From the NCBI RefSeq assembly GCF_009857915.1, contig NZ_WWCM01000019.1, forward strand, positions 1-64,000: DNA of 64,000 nt, in the 5' to 3' direction. Below, in pieces: positions 38,219-47,858 of this stretch. A program made the translations under genes and the position numbers. The number at the start of each line of letters is the position of its first letter. Within the stretch, counting starts at the first letter, position 1. Below the pieces are notes generated by a model. The model ran no database searches, was not told the DNA's origin, and saw only the letters and a program-made list of their open reading frames with translations. The stretch comes from Duganella qianjiadongensis. Lineage in GTDB: Bacteria > Pseudomonadota > Gammaproteobacteria > Burkholderiales > Burkholderiaceae_D.

Positions 38219-40330
38219 ATGAGCAGCAGCCCCAGCACTTCCGGTATTGCCGTAAAAACCCGCCGCCCCCTGATCGGCGAATTGATCGAGCTCATTTCTT
38301 CGATGCGCTTTGCGATCGCCTTGCTGGCCATGATCGCCATTGCCGCCGTGGTCGGCACGGTGATGAAGCAGAACGAGGCGACCAATAACTACATCAACCA
38401 GTTCGGACCGTTCTGGTTCGAAGTGTTTCGCAAGCTCGGCCTGTATGCCGTGTACTCGGCCTGGTGGTTTTTGCTGCTGATGGGCATGCTGGTGACCTCC
38501 ACTACGCTGTGCATCGTGCGCAACACTCCCAAGATGCTGCGCGATATGCGCAGCTGGCGCGAGAACGTGCGCGCCACTTCGCTGCTGAACTTCCACCACA
38601 AGATGCAATGGCGTGCGCCGCTGGCGCGCACGGCGCTGGCCCAGCAGAGCGCGGCGCGGCTGGCCGATGCCGGCTATGCCGTCAAAACCGTGGAGCGCGA
38701 GGGCGGCACGCTGCTGGCCGCCAAGCGGGGCGCGGGCAACAAGTTCGGCTACATCTTCGCCCACGCAGCCATTGTGGTGATCTGCATCGGCGGCCTGCTC
38801 GATTCCGACATGCCTATCCGCGCGCAGGAGTGGTTCGCCGGTAAAGTGCCGTTCAACGGCACGGGCCTGATTGCCAACGTGCCGGCACAGAGCCGCCTGA
38901 GCACGTCCAACCCTAGCTTCCGCGGCAATACGCTGGTGCCGGAAGGCGCCACCAGCGATAGCGCGATTCTGAATCGTCCTGACGGCGTGCTGATCCAGGA
39001 ACTGCCGATTACCATCTCGCTGAAAAAATTCACTGTCGATTTCTACACCACCGGCATGCCCAAGCTGTTCGCTTCCGAAGTGGAAGTGCGCGACAATGCC
39101 AGCGGCGAAAAGGTCCAGGCCGTGATCGAAGTGAACAAGCCGCTGATCTTCAAAGGGCTGGCCATCTACCAGTCCAGCTTCGACGATGGCGGCAGCAAGC
39201 TGAAACTGACGGGTTTCCCCATGGCCGGTGGCAGCAGCGCTAGCTTTGCTCTGAACGGCGAAGTGGGCACTTCCACGCCGCTCGGTGACGCCTACACGGT
39301 GGAATGGACCGGTTTCCGCGCCTTCAACGTGGAAAACATGGGCAATACGCAGGACCCGCGCGCGGTGACCAAGGGCGAAAGTCTGGAACAGACGCTGAGC
39401 GCCACGCTGGACAAGCACACGGGTTCGGCAGCGCGCAATGCCAACAACAAGGACATGAAGAACGTCGGCCCCAGCTTTACCTACAAGCTGCGCGACAAGA
39501 ACGGTCAGGCACGCGAGTACCAGAACTATATGCAGCCCATCCAGATCGATGGCGCTACCATGTATCTGGCCGGGATGCGCAACAGCCCGTCCGATCCCTT
39601 CACCTATCTGCGCATTCCCGCCGATGACGAGCACGGCCTGAAAGACTGGATGCGTCTGCGCGCCGCCCTGAATGCACCTGCCATGCGCACGGAAGCGGCC
39701 CAGCGCTATGCGCGCCGGGCTGCGCCGCCTTCGGCCAGTGCCCAGCAGATCCAGCAGCAGCTGCAGGCTTCGGCCGACAAGAGCCTGACCATCTTTGCTG
39801 GCGACGGCAAAGTGGGCGGTTTTGTCGCCATCTCGCGCTTCCTTGAAAAGATTCCGCAGGCCGAGCAGGAAAAAGCGGCCGATGTGTTCATGAAGATCCT
39901 CAATGGCACCCTGTGGGAGCTGTGGCAGGTAGCGCGCGCCAAAGACGGTCTGCCACCGGCTACGCCGGACCAGAACCATGCGCGCTTCCTGCAGCTGTCC
40001 ACCAATGCCCTGTCGGACGGCTATTTCTACGGCGCGCCTATCTATCTGCAACTTGATGACTTTATCCAGGTACAGGCCTCGGTATTCCAGATCACCCGCT
40101 CGCCCGGTAAAAATGTGGTTTATCTGGGCTGTCTGTTCCTTGTGATCGGTGTATTCTCCATGTTCTACATCCGCGAGCGTCGCCTGTGGATCTGGATTAC
40201 CGACCATGCCGACGGCGCCGAAGCCCTGATGGCCATGAGCACCCAGCGCAAAACGCTGGACTTCGAACGCGAATTTGAGAACCTGAAAGAAAAACTGCCG
40301 CAATCGGCCGCGGCCTTGGCCTCGGCCTGA
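38219..40330 (+). CDS. resB: Cytochrome c biogenesis protein ResB (Ccs1)
   Basis: A 703-residue System II membrane protein that, with CcsA, carries haem outward and attaches it to apocytochromes c. Hydrophobic segments lie at about 25-45, 75-95, 170-190 and near 635-655, with a large periplasmic domain between the last two. ATG 38219 gives a short cytoplasmic start; the frame from 38171 reads back into the preceding terminator and is not used. The presence of System II rather than the Ccm system fits beta-proteobacteria. Confidence 0.93.
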   Translation: MSSSPSTSGIAVKTRRPLIGELIELISSMRFAIALLAMIAIAAVVGTVMKQNEATNNYINQFGPFWFEVFRKLGLYAVYSAWWFLLLMGMLVTSTTLCIVRNTPKMLRDMRSWRENVRATSLLNFHHKMQWRAPLARTALAQQSAARLADAGYAVKTVEREGGTLLAAKRGAGNKFGYIFAHAAIVVICIGGLLDSDMPIRAQEWFAGKVPFNGTGLIANVPAQSRLSTSNPSFRGNTLVPEGATSDSAILNRPDGVLIQELPITISLKKFTVDFYTTGMPKLFASEVEVRDNASGEKVQAVIEVNKPLIFKGLAIYQSSFDDGGSKLKLTGFPMAGGSSASFALNGEVGTSTPLGDAYTVEWTGFRAFNVENMGNTQDPRAVTKGESLEQTLSATLDKHTGSAARNANNKDMKNVGPSFTYKLRDKNGQAREYQNYMQPIQIDGATMYLAGMRNSPSDPFTYLRIPADDEHGLKDWMRLRAALNAPAMRTEAAQRYARRAAPPSASAQQIQQQLQASADKSLTIFAGDGKVGGFVAISRFLEKIPQAEQEKAADVFMKILNGTLWELWQVARAKDGLPPATPDQNHARFLQLSTNALSDGYFYGAPIYLQLDDFIQVQASVFQITRSPGKNVVYLGCLFLVIGVFSMFYIRERRLWIWITDHADGAEALMAMSTQRKTLDFEREFENLKEKLPQSAAALASA

Positions 40331-40361
40331 GCCACTTGCACTGCAGTCACGGAGAATGAAG

Positions 40362-41516
40362 ATGGAACTGACCCAATCGAGCCAGACTTACACCCAAGCG
40401 CCCGGCTATTTCAAACGTCTGAGCGCGCTTGACTGGGTGTTCGGCCTTGCACTGGTGGCTGCCGCGCTGTTCGGCCTGAACCGCTACGGCCAGTATATGG
40501 ACATCTACGAGCAGGGCATCCTGCTGGCGGCTGCCCCGACCTTTGCCGCACTGGGCTGGCACTGGAAGCCGGCGCGCTGGCTGATGCCGCTGGTGGCCCT
40601 GTTGTCGCTGGGCGCCATCGCCATGTACGGCGGCGCGCTCGATAACGGCACGAAAAAATTCTGGCTGCGCATGATGCTGTCTAGCCAGTCCGCCATCCTG
40701 TGGATGAGCATGATGTTCATCCTGTCCACGCTGTTCTACTGGGTGGGCCTGCTGGGCCGCTCGAACGTGGCTTTCAGCATAGGCAACAAGCTGTGCTGGG
40801 CGGCCGTGGTGCTGGGACTGACGGGCATGATGGTGCGCTGGTACGAGTCCTACCTGATCGGCACGGACGTGGGCCATATCCCCGTCTCCAATCTGTATGA
40901 AGTGTTCGTGCTGTTCGCCCTGATCACGGCCATGTTCTATCTGTACTTCGAGCAGCGCTATGCCACCAGCCAGATGGGCGCGTTTGTGACGCTGGTAATC
41001 AGCGCAGCCATTGCCTTCCTGTTCTGGTACACCACCACCCGCGATGCGGCCGAAATCCAGCCCCTGCTGCCGGCGCTGCAAAGCTGGTGGATGAAAATCC
41101 ACGTACCGGCCAACTTCATCGGCTACGGCAACTTCTCGCTCGCTGCCATGGTGGCTGCTGCCTATCTGCTGAAAACCTCGGGCTATCTGGTTGACCGCCT
41201 GCCGTCGGCGGAAGTGCTGGACGATGTCATGTACAAAGCCATTTCGGCCGGTTTCGCCTTCTTCACCATCGCCACCATCCTCGGCGCGCTGTGGGCAGCG
41301 GAAGCGTGGGGCGGCTACTGGTCGTGGGACCCGAAAGAAACCTGGGCGCTGATCGTCTGGCTCAACTACGCCGCCTGGCTGCACATGCGCCTGATGACGG
41401 GCCTGCGCGGCCGTCCGGCCGCATGGTGGGCGCTGGTAGGCCTGCTGGTGACGACCTTTGCTTTCCTTGGTGTCAACATGTTCCTGTCCGGCCTGCACTC
41501 CTACGGCAAGCTTTAA
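40362..41516 (+). CDS. ccsA: Cytochrome c biogenesis protein CcsA (CcsB in some databases)
   Basis: A 384-residue membrane protein with eight or more predicted helices, partner of ResB. The haem-handling WWD signature is plain: WGGYWSWDPKETWALIVWL. Histidines near the ends of the flanking helices are likely haem ligands. ATG 40362 is chosen because GGAG sits seven bases upstream; ATG 40356 is too close to it. It lies 31 bases after resB, in one operon. Confidence 0.94.
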   Translation: MELTQSSQTYTQAPGYFKRLSALDWVFGLALVAAALFGLNRYGQYMDIYEQGILLAAAPTFAALGWHWKPARWLMPLVALLSLGAIAMYGGALDNGTKKFWLRMMLSSQSAILWMSMMFILSTLFYWVGLLGRSNVAFSIGNKLCWAAVVLGLTGMMVRWYESYLIGTDVGHIPVSNLYEVFVLFALITAMFYLYFEQRYATSQMGAFVTLVISAAIAFLFWYTTTRDAAEIQPLLPALQSWWMKIHVPANFIGYGNFSLAAMVAAAYLLKTSGYLVDRLPSAEVLDDVMYKAISAGFAFFTIATILGALWAAEAWGGYWSWDPKETWALIVWLNYAAWLHMRLMTGLRGRPAAWWALVGLLVTTFAFLGVNMFLSGLHSYGKL

Positions 41517-41579
41517 TGAGGGCCTAACAACGGCTGGCAAAGAATGGTGTAAGGTTGCGGTTTGCAGCGCGACTAAGTG

Positions 41580-41607
41580 TTAAGACTGACAGCGAGCGCA
41601 GTCTTAA
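41580..41607 (+). other. Hairpin between ccsA and msrP
   Basis: TTAAGACTG (41580-41588) pairs perfectly with CAGTCTTAA (41599-41607), loop of ten. No T run follows. It may mark the end of the ccs transcript or protect the msrP message. Confidence 0.45.
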
Positions 41608-41643
41608 TCCGAAGTAAATACCTTGTACGCCACAGGAGCCAGC

Positions 41644-42621
41644 ATGTTGATCAAACGTAGTCCGAACGGCATCGAACTGCCGTTTTCCTCGGAAATCACT
41701 CCGCGCGCCGTCTATGAAGGACGGCGCGACTTCATCCGTCAGCTGGCCGTGGGCGCCATCGGCGGGGCCGCTCTGATGGAAATGGCCCAGCGCGAGGCGT
41801 TTGCACAGGGCGTGCGTCCCAAACTGGCGGGCAAGCTCAATCCCGCGTATTCGGCGCTGGACAAGCCCACGCCCTACAAGGACGCCACCAGCTACAACAA
41901 CTTCTACGAATTCGGCACCGACAAGAGCGAACCGGCCATGTATGCGGGCACGCTGAAGACCCATCCGTGGACGGTCAGCATCGAAGGCGAAGTGAAAAAG
42001 CCCATGACGCTCGATCTGGACAGCCTGCTGAAACTGGCACCGCTGGAAGAGCGCGTGTACCGCCTGCGCTGCGTGGAGGGCTGGTCCATGGTGATACCGT
42101 GGGTAGGCTATTCCTTCTCCGAGCTCATGAAAAAGGTCGAGCCGACCAGCAACGCCAAATACGTGGAATTCATTTCGCTGGCCGACAAAAAGCAGATGCC
42201 CGGCGTGGCCAGCCGCGTGCTGGACTGGCCTTACACGGAAGGCTTGCGCATCGACGAAGCAGCGCACCCGCTGGCGCTGCTAACGCTGGGCATGTATGGC
42301 GAAGTGCTGCCCAACCAGAATGGCGCACCCGTGCGCATGGTGCTGCCGTGGAAATACGGCTTCAAATCGGCCAAGTCCATCGTCAAGATCCGCTTCGTGC
42401 GCGAGCAGCCGCGCACCTCGTGGAATCTGTCGGCACCGAATGAATACGGCTTCTATTCGAATGTGAACCCCGAAGTCGATCACCCGCGCTGGTCGCAGGC
42501 GTCCGAGCGCCGCATCGGCGAAGACGGCTTCCTGGCCCGCAAACGCAAGACCCTGATGTTCAACGGCTATGCCGACGTGGCGCCGCTGTACGCGGGCATG
42601 GACCTGAAGAAGTTCTATTAA
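41644..42621 (+). CDS. msrP: Periplasmic methionine sulfoxide reductase, catalytic subunit MsrP
   Basis: A 325-residue molybdenum enzyme that repairs oxidised methionine in periplasmic proteins. It has a Tat signal with the twin arginines at 27-28 ([16 protein letters not shown]) and the molybdopterin-ligating Cys143 in [17 protein letters not shown] 41644 follows AGGAG by five bases; a longer frame from 41623 is less likely. It lies three bases upstream of msrQ, its membrane electron donor. Confidence 0.95.
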   Translation: MLIKRSPNGIELPFSSEITPRAVYEGRRDFIRQLAVGAIGGAALMEMAQREAFAQGVRPKLAGKLNPAYSALDKPTPYKDATSYNNFYEFGTDKSEPAMYAGTLKTHPWTVSIEGEVKKPMTLDLDSLLKLAPLEERVYRLRCVEGWSMVIPWVGYSFSELMKKVEPTSNAKYVEFISLADKKQMPGVASRVLDWPYTEGLRIDEAAHPLALLTLGMYGEVLPNQNGAPVRMVLPWKYGFKSAKSIVKIRFVREQPRTSWNLSAPNEYGFYSNVNPEVDHPRWSQASERRIGEDGFLARKRKTLMFNGYADVAPLYAGMDLKKFY

Positions 42622-42624
42622 GCC

Positions 42625-43242
42625 ATGGCCGTGCAACTGACTGCGCGCCAGCTAGGCTGGCTCAAGGGCGCCCTGTTCCTGCTGGCGCTGGTGCCCCTTG
42701 CGCGCATGGTGGTGCTGACCGTGACGGGGCAGCTGGTGGAGCCGCTGGAATTCATCACCCGCGGCACGGGCGACTGGACGCTGTATCTGCTCACCGTGAC
42801 GCTGGCAATCACCCCGCTGCGCCGTCTGACTGGCTGGAACTGGCTGGTGAAACTGCGCCGCATGGCCGGCCTGTACGTGTTTTTCTATGGCCTGCTGCAC
42901 TTCCTCACCTTCCTCTGGTTCGATCACTTTTTCGACCTGCAGGAAATGTGGCAGGATGTGCTCAAGCGGCCCTTCATCACGGTAGGCTTTGCCGCCTTTG
43001 TGCTGCTGATCCCGCTGGCCGTGACCAGTAGCAACGGCATGATGCGCCGGATGGGCGGCAAGGCGTGGCAGCGGCTGCACCAGATCATCTACGCGATCGC
43101 GCCGCTGGCCGTGCTGCACTTCTGGTGGATGAAGGCGGGCAAGCACCTGCTGGGTCAGCCCATACTGTTCGCCTGCATCTTCGCCGGCCTGCTGCTGTTC
43201 CGCCTGAAGGGCAAATTCGCCAAAGCGCCCAAGCTGGCGTAG
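42625..43242 (+). CDS. msrQ: Haem-binding membrane subunit MsrQ
   Basis: A 205-residue b-type haem protein of the ferric reductase-like family with about six helices. Histidines in FFYGLLHFLTF, RLHQIIYA and AVLHFWWMKAG are likely haem ligands. It passes electrons from the quinone pool to MsrP. It starts directly after msrP. Confidence 0.94.
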   Translation: MAVQLTARQLGWLKGALFLLALVPLARMVVLTVTGQLVEPLEFITRGTGDWTLYLLTVTLAITPLRRLTGWNWLVKLRRMAGLYVFFYGLLHFLTFLWFDHFFDLQEMWQDVLKRPFITVGFAAFVLLIPLAVTSSNGMMRRMGGKAWQRLHQIIYAIAPLAVLHFWWMKAGKHLLGQPILFACIFAGLLLFRLKGKFAKAPKLA

Positions 43243-43266
43243 TTGGCCAGCGCGCCGATAAAGAAC

Positions 43267-43299
43267 GGGGGCGGAACAGGCTATGCCTGCTCCGCCCCC
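43267..43299. terminator. Hairpin between convergent msrQ and lysA
   Basis: GGGGGCGGA (43267-43275) pairs with TCCGCCCCC (43291-43299), and CAGGC/GCCTG continues the stem inside. T-rich sequence follows only on the minus strand (GTTCTTTATC), favouring termination of lysA. Confidence 0.65.
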
Positions 43300-43336
43300 G
43301 CTGTGTTTGCAGACCGCCCGGCGCGGCCCTGCAGTT

Positions 43337-44614
43337 TTAGGCCAGACGCGATTCCAGCGCGTACAGCTCGGCCGGATTTTCGCGCTTGCGCACTTCGTGG
43401 CTGCTGCTGCCATCGACGATGACTTCGGCCGCGCGGCCACGCGTGTTGTAGTTGGAAGACATGGTCATGCCGTAGGCGCCGGCGCAGTGCATCACCAGCA
43501 GATCGCCGGCCTGCACGGCCAGCGCGCGGTCGCGTGCCAGCCAGTCGCCCGATTCGCAGATCGGGCCCACCACGTCGTAGGTCTGCGCTGCGCTCTGGCC
43601 TTGCACTACCGGCTGCATATCCATCCACGCCTGATACAGGGTAGGGCGCGACATGTCGTTCATGGCCGCGTCGACGATGCAGAAGTTCTTTTCTTCGCCG
43701 TGCTTGAGGTATTCCACCCGGGTCAGCAGCACGCCCGTGTCGCCCACGATGGAGCGGCCCGGCTCGAAGATGACCTTGATCGGCACACCCGCATGACGCT
43801 CGGCGCGCCAGGCGTCGATACGGGCAAACAGGCGGCCCAGATAGGCGCCTACCGGCACCGGATCGGCTTCGCCCGCCTCGCCGTACTGGATGCCGATGCC
43901 GCCGCCGATGTCGAGGTGGTGCAGAACGATGCCTTCGCTGCCCAGCTGGTCGATCAGTTCGATCAGACGGTCCAGCGCTTCCAGCAGCGGCGCGTCGTCC
44001 AGCAGCTGCGAGCCGATGTGGCAGTCGATGCCGGTCACTTCCAGATGCGGCAGCTGGGCGGCAGTGCGGTAAGTTTCCAGCGCGTCGTCGAAAGCGACGC
44101 CGAACTTGTTGGCTTTCAGGCCGGTGGCGATGTAAGGGTGAGTCTTGGCGTCGACGTTAGGGTTGACGCGCAGCGAAATGCGCGCCGTCTTGCCCATGGC
44201 GCCAGCCACTTCGTTCAGGCGGTGCAGTTCGGGGATGGATTCCACGTTGAAGCACAGGATGTCGTGGCTGAGCGCCAGCTGCATCTCGGCCACGCTCTTG
44301 CCTACACCCGAGAAGATGACTTTGCGCGGGTCGCCGCCGGCAGCCAGTACGCGCAGCAGTTCGCCGCCCGAAACGATATCGAAACCGGCGCCCTGACGGG
44401 CCAGCAGGTCGAGTATGGCCAGATTCGAGTTGGCTTTCATGGCATAGCACACCAGTGCATCGCGGCCGGCGCAGGCATCGGCGTAGGAAGCGAAATTGGC
44501 CAGCAGGGCCGCTTTGGAATACACGTAGGTGGGGGTGCCGAACTGCTCGGCCACGGCGGCGAGCGACACGCCTTCAGCGTGCAGCACACCGTTAATATAG
44601 GAAAAATGCGACAT
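43337..44614 (-). CDS. lysA: Diaminopimelate decarboxylase
   Basis: A 425-residue PLP enzyme making L-lysine from meso-diaminopimelate, the last step of the pathway. The PLP lysine is Lys60 in CYAMKANSNLA. HIGSQ, the glycine-rich phosphate site LDIGGGIGI and the catalytic cysteine in PICESGD are all present. It follows the small lipoprotein gene lptM on the same strand, as in many beta-proteobacteria. Confidence 0.97.
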   Translation of the reverse strand: MSHFSYINGVLHAEGVSLAAVAEQFGTPTYVYSKAALLANFASYADACAGRDALVCYAMKANSNLAILDLLARQGAGFDIVSGGELLRVLAAGGDPRKVIFSGVGKSVAEMQLALSHDILCFNVESIPELHRLNEVAGAMGKTARISLRVNPNVDAKTHPYIATGLKANKFGVAFDDALETYRTAAQLPHLEVTGIDCHIGSQLLDDAPLLEALDRLIELIDQLGSEGIVLHHLDIGGGIGIQYGEAGEADPVPVGAYLGRLFARIDAWRAERHAGVPIKVIFEPGRSIVGDTGVLLTRVEYLKHGEEKNFCIVDAAMNDMSRPTLYQAWMDMQPVVQGQSAAQTYDVVGPICESGDWLARDRALAVQAGDLLVMHCAGAYGMTMSSNYNTRGRAAEVIVDGSSSHEVRKRENPAELYALESRLA

Positions 44615-44620
44615 GGATGT

Positions 44621-44794
44621 TTATTGTTGAGGGGCGGTAGGAGTGGTCGGTGCCGCTGCCGCGTCGCCGCTCTTGGCTGGCTTGGCGGGCGGAATCTTGG
44701 GCAGATACAGCGGGCCGGGTTGGCCGCACGCGCTCAGCAAGACGGTCAGGCACAGGGTTGCAGTGCCAATAACAAAACGGAAACTGGACTTCAC
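44621..44794 (-). CDS. lptM: LPS-assembly lipoprotein LptM (YifL-like)
   Basis: A 57-residue lipoprotein. The first 22 residues form a signal ending at the lipobox LLSAC (Cys23), followed directly by the family signature GQPGPLYLP and a Pro/Ala/Thr-rich tail. LptM helps mature the LptD-LptE outer-membrane translocon. The start is GTG at 44794, without a clear ribosome site. It lies six bases upstream of lysA and 51 bases from the divergent cyaY. Confidence 0.9.
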   Translation of the reverse strand: MKSSFRFVIGTATLCLTVLLSACGQPGPLYLPKIPPAKPAKSGDAAAAPTTPTAPQQ

Positions 44795-44845
44795 GATAGA
44801 ATCACGCTTGAAGGTTAGATTAATTGCTTAAACATGGAGTGTAGC

Positions 44846-45187
44846 ATGGGCGAATCAGAATTCCTGGCGCAAGCCGACGCAACCCTGAGCCGGATTGCGC
44901 TGGCGCTGGACGAATTGAACGACGAAGGCATGATCGATGTCGAGTGCAGCCGCAGTGGCAATGTGCTGGAAATCGAGTTTATCGACAATGGTTCCAAGAT
45001 CATCGTCAACAGCCAGGCCGCCATGCAGGAGATGTGGGTGGCCTCGCGTTCCGGTGGCTACCACTACCGCCAGCGCGACGGCAAGTGGCGCAATACCCGC
45101 GACGACAGCGAATTATTCAGCGCGCTGTCCGAGATGGTCAGCGCGCAGGGCGGTTCGCCCGTGTGTCTGGAATGTGACTCAGAATAA
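44846..45187 (+). CDS. cyaY: Iron-sulfur cluster protein CyaY (frataxin)
   Basis: A 113-residue bacterial frataxin, with the acidic first helix (ATLSRIALALDELNDEGMID) and the beta-sheet with IEFIDNGSKIIVN. It binds iron and tunes iron-sulfur cluster assembly. ATG 44846 follows GGAG by six bases. Its last nine bases overlap the end of the convergent mrcA gene. Confidence 0.95.
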   Translation: MGESEFLAQADATLSRIALALDELNDEGMIDVECSRSGNVLEIEFIDNGSKIIVNSQAAMQEMWVASRSGGYHYRQRDGKWRNTRDDSELFSALSEMVSAQGGSPVCLECDSE

Positions 45188-47527
45188 TTCGTTCTTCACC
45201 GCGTCCCTGGCTTTTTCATCGGCCGGGGTCACGCGGCTGGCGCCATCGATGTTCGGCACGCCCGTGCCGGGCGGGTTCTCCGCATAGTAGTACTCGTCGC
45301 CGATCAGCATCACGCCTTCCGGTACGGCGCGCTCTTCGATAGGGATGTTCTTCAGCGCCTTCTGCATATAGCTGATCCAGATCGGCAAGGCCAGTCCGCC
45401 CCCCGTTTCGCGGTTGCCCAGATTCTTGGGCTGGTCGTAACCTATCCATGCTACCCCCACCAGATGCGGCTGATAGCCGGCAAACCACGCGTCGATGGAA
45501 TCATTGGTGGTACCCGTCTTGCCCGACAGGTCGGGGCGTTTCAGCACCAGCGCCTTGGTGGCCGTACCGAAGCGCACCACGTCTTTCAGCATGCTGTCCA
45601 TCAGGAAGGCGTTGCGCTCGTCGATCACGCGGTTGGCTTCGTCGCCGGCCTTGTCGGGCCGTGCCTGCGACAGCACCTTGCCGTTGGCATCCGTCACGCG
45701 CGAAATCAGGTAGGGATTGACCTTGTAGCCGCCGTTGGCAAATACCGCGTAGGCGCCTGCCATTTGCAGCGGCGTGACGTTGCCCGCGCCCAGTGCCAGC
45801 GTCAGGTAGGGCGGGTTCTTGTCGGCGTCGAAGCCGAAGCGGGTGCTGTACTCCTGTCCGTATTTGGCGCCGATGCGGTGCAGGATGCGGATCGAGATCA
45901 TGTTCTTGGACTTGGTTAAGCCCTTACGCATGGTCATCGGGCCTTCGTACTTGCCGTCGTAGTTCTTCGGCTCCCAGGCCTGGCCGCCAGTCTGGCCCGC
46001 GTCGAAGGAAATCGGCGCATCGTTGATGATGGTGGCCGGCGACAGACCCCGCTCCAGCGAAGCCGAGTAGATGAAGGGCTTGAACGAGGAACCGGGCTGG
46101 CGCCAGGCCTGGGTGACGTGATTGAATTTGCTGCGGTTGTAATCGAAGCCGCCCACCATGGCCTTGATGGCGCCATCGTGGGTGTCGGCAGCGACGAAGG
46201 CCGATTCGATTTCCGGCATCTGGGTCACCAGCCAGTCTTTCCCTTCCTGCATCACGCGGATCACGGCGCCGCGGCGGATGCGCTTGTTGGGCGCCGCCTT
46301 GTCGGACAGCCACGAGCGGCCCATTTCCAGACCGGCACCGGTGATCTTGATTTCCTCGCCGGTGGCGGTGACGGCCACGATCTGCTGCGGCGTGGCAGTG
46401 AGCACCATGGCGGCGATGATGTCGTCGCTGTCGGGGTGGTCGGCCAGTTCCGTTTCGATGGCGTCGTCGGCTTCTTCCTTGTTCTGCGGGATATCGATAT
46501 ACGCTTCCGGCCCGCGGTAGGCGTGACGCTTCTCGTAATCCATCACGCCTTTGCGCAGCGCCAGATAGGCGGCGTCCTGATCGGCCTTGGTGATGGTGGT
46601 GAACACGTTCAGGCCGCGCGTGTAGGTGTCTTCCTTGAACTGTTCATACACCAGCTGGCGCGCCATTTCCGATACATATTCGGCATGCACGCCGAATTCG
46701 CTGCTGTCGGTCTTGACCTTGAGCTGTTCCGCCTTGGCCGCTTCGAACTGTTTGTCGGTGATGTAGCCCAGTTCGTGCATGCGCTGCAGGATGTACTGCT
46801 GGCGCGTACGGGCCCGTTTCGGGTTGACCACTGGGTTGTAGGCCGACGGCGCTTTGGGCAGGCCGGCCAGCATGGCCGCTTCCGCCACCGTCAGTTCCTT
46901 GAGCGATTTGCCGAAGTAGATCTGCGCGGCCGAGGAGAAGCCGTAAGCGCGCTGGCCCAGATAGATCTGGTTCATATACACCTCGAGTATCTGGTCCTTG
47001 CTCAGATTCTTCTCGATCTTCCACGCCAGCAGCATTTCATACAGCTTGCGCTTGAGCGTCTGTTCGCTCGACAGGAAGAAGTTACGCGCCACCTGCTGGG
47101 TGATGGTGGACGCGCCCTGCTTGGCGCCGCCCGTGGCATTGTGCACGGCTGCGCGCAGGATGCCCGTGTAGTCCACGCCGCCGTGTTCGTAGAAGCGGTC
47201 ATCTTCGATGGCCAGCACGGCCTTCTTCATCACGTCGGGAATTTCGCGGATGTGCACAAGGTTGCGGCGCTCTTCGCCGAACTCGCCGATCAGCACATTA
47301 TCAGCAGAGAAAATCCGCAGCGGCATCTTGGGCCGGTAGTCGGTCAGCGTATCGAGTTCGGGCAGGTTGGGGTAGGCCATGGCCAGTCCGAACACCACCA
47401 GCAAAATCCCGCCTACCAGCAGTCCCGCCATGGCAAAAGCGGCCTGCATCAGGAAACGTGTTGCAGGTTTACCCTGTTTTACGGAATTTGTTGCGTCCGG
47501 AGGCGAAGAATTTGAAGAAGTACTCAT
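45179..47527 (-). CDS. mrcA: Penicillin-binding protein 1A
   Basis: A 782-residue bifunctional peptidoglycan synthase. In order: a cytoplasmic head, a transmembrane helix (about 25-48), a glycosyltransferase domain with EDDRFYEHGGVD and GASTITQQVARN, an OB-like insert, and a transpeptidase domain with the SxxK motif PGSSFKPF, the SxN motif in KSKNMIS and KTGTT. ATG 47527 is used; TTG three codons upstream is an alternative. Divergent from pilMNOPQ, as is common in proteobacteria. Confidence 0.96.
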   Translation of the reverse strand: MSTSSNSSPPDATNSVKQGKPATRFLMQAAFAMAGLLVGGILLVVFGLAMAYPNLPELDTLTDYRPKMPLRIFSADNVLIGEFGEERRNLVHIREIPDVMKKAVLAIEDDRFYEHGGVDYTGILRAAVHNATGGAKQGASTITQQVARNFFLSSEQTLKRKLYEMLLAWKIEKNLSKDQILEVYMNQIYLGQRAYGFSSAAQIYFGKSLKELTVAEAAMLAGLPKAPSAYNPVVNPKRARTRQQYILQRMHELGYITDKQFEAAKAEQLKVKTDSSEFGVHAEYVSEMARQLVYEQFKEDTYTRGLNVFTTITKADQDAAYLALRKGVMDYEKRHAYRGPEAYIDIPQNKEEADDAIETELADHPDSDDIIAAMVLTATPQQIVAVTATGEEIKITGAGLEMGRSWLSDKAAPNKRIRRGAVIRVMQEGKDWLVTQMPEIESAFVAADTHDGAIKAMVGGFDYNRSKFNHVTQAWRQPGSSFKPFIYSASLERGLSPATIINDAPISFDAGQTGGQAWEPKNYDGKYEGPMTMRKGLTKSKNMISIRILHRIGAKYGQEYSTRFGFDADKNPPYLTLALGAGNVTPLQMAGAYAVFANGGYKVNPYLISRVTDANGKVLSQARPDKAGDEANRVIDERNAFLMDSMLKDVVRFGTATKALVLKRPDLSGKTGTTNDSIDAWFAGYQPHLVGVAWIGYDQPKNLGNRETGGGLALPIWISYMQKALKNIPIEERAVPEGVMLIGDEYYYAENPPGTGVPNIDGASRVTPADEKARDAVKNELF

Positions 47528-47858
47528 GCAATGCAATCTCTTGGTGGCGTGTGCGGGCCATTATAAGCGAGCGCCAATGCTGGCGGGACTCCGCGCCCGA
47601 TCGCACAAAATATTTCCAGTGAGCAATAAAACAACTGAATTGTTTTTGCTTCTACAGAGTCGCTGAAAAATGTGGCATTGGGGGTACAAAAGTGCAATTG
47701 TGCGCAGAAGAAATACCTTTACACTTAAATTGGCAGGAATTAATGTACGGTCTTATCTTCCCCCCTATAAACACTGGTTTTCAAACGAGTTCCTTTATGG
47801 AAACACAACATCTGTTGGGTCGGCGTCAGCCTCGTGAGAACAGCGGGGAGATGGCCCT
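47528..47858. promoter_or_regulatory. Divergent promoter region mrcA/pilM
   Basis: Of these 331 bases, ATTATA at 47560-47565 reads as a perfect TATAAT on the minus strand, a likely mrcA -10 box with a weak -35. An AT-rich hairpin AAAACAA/TTGTTTT lies at 47628-47646. Toward pilM, TTTACA (47718-47723)-N17-TAATGT and TTGGCA (47730-47735)-N17-TTATCT are weak promoter candidates. No sigma-54 site was found. Confidence 0.45.

Noticed and set aside
43283-44818. A 511-codon plus-strand frame opposite lysA
   Set aside because: lysA on the minus strand has all catalytic motifs; the opposite frame has none.
47718-47746. A sigma-54 promoter for pilM around TTGGCAG
   Set aside because: The downstream TTGC element at the needed distance is missing.
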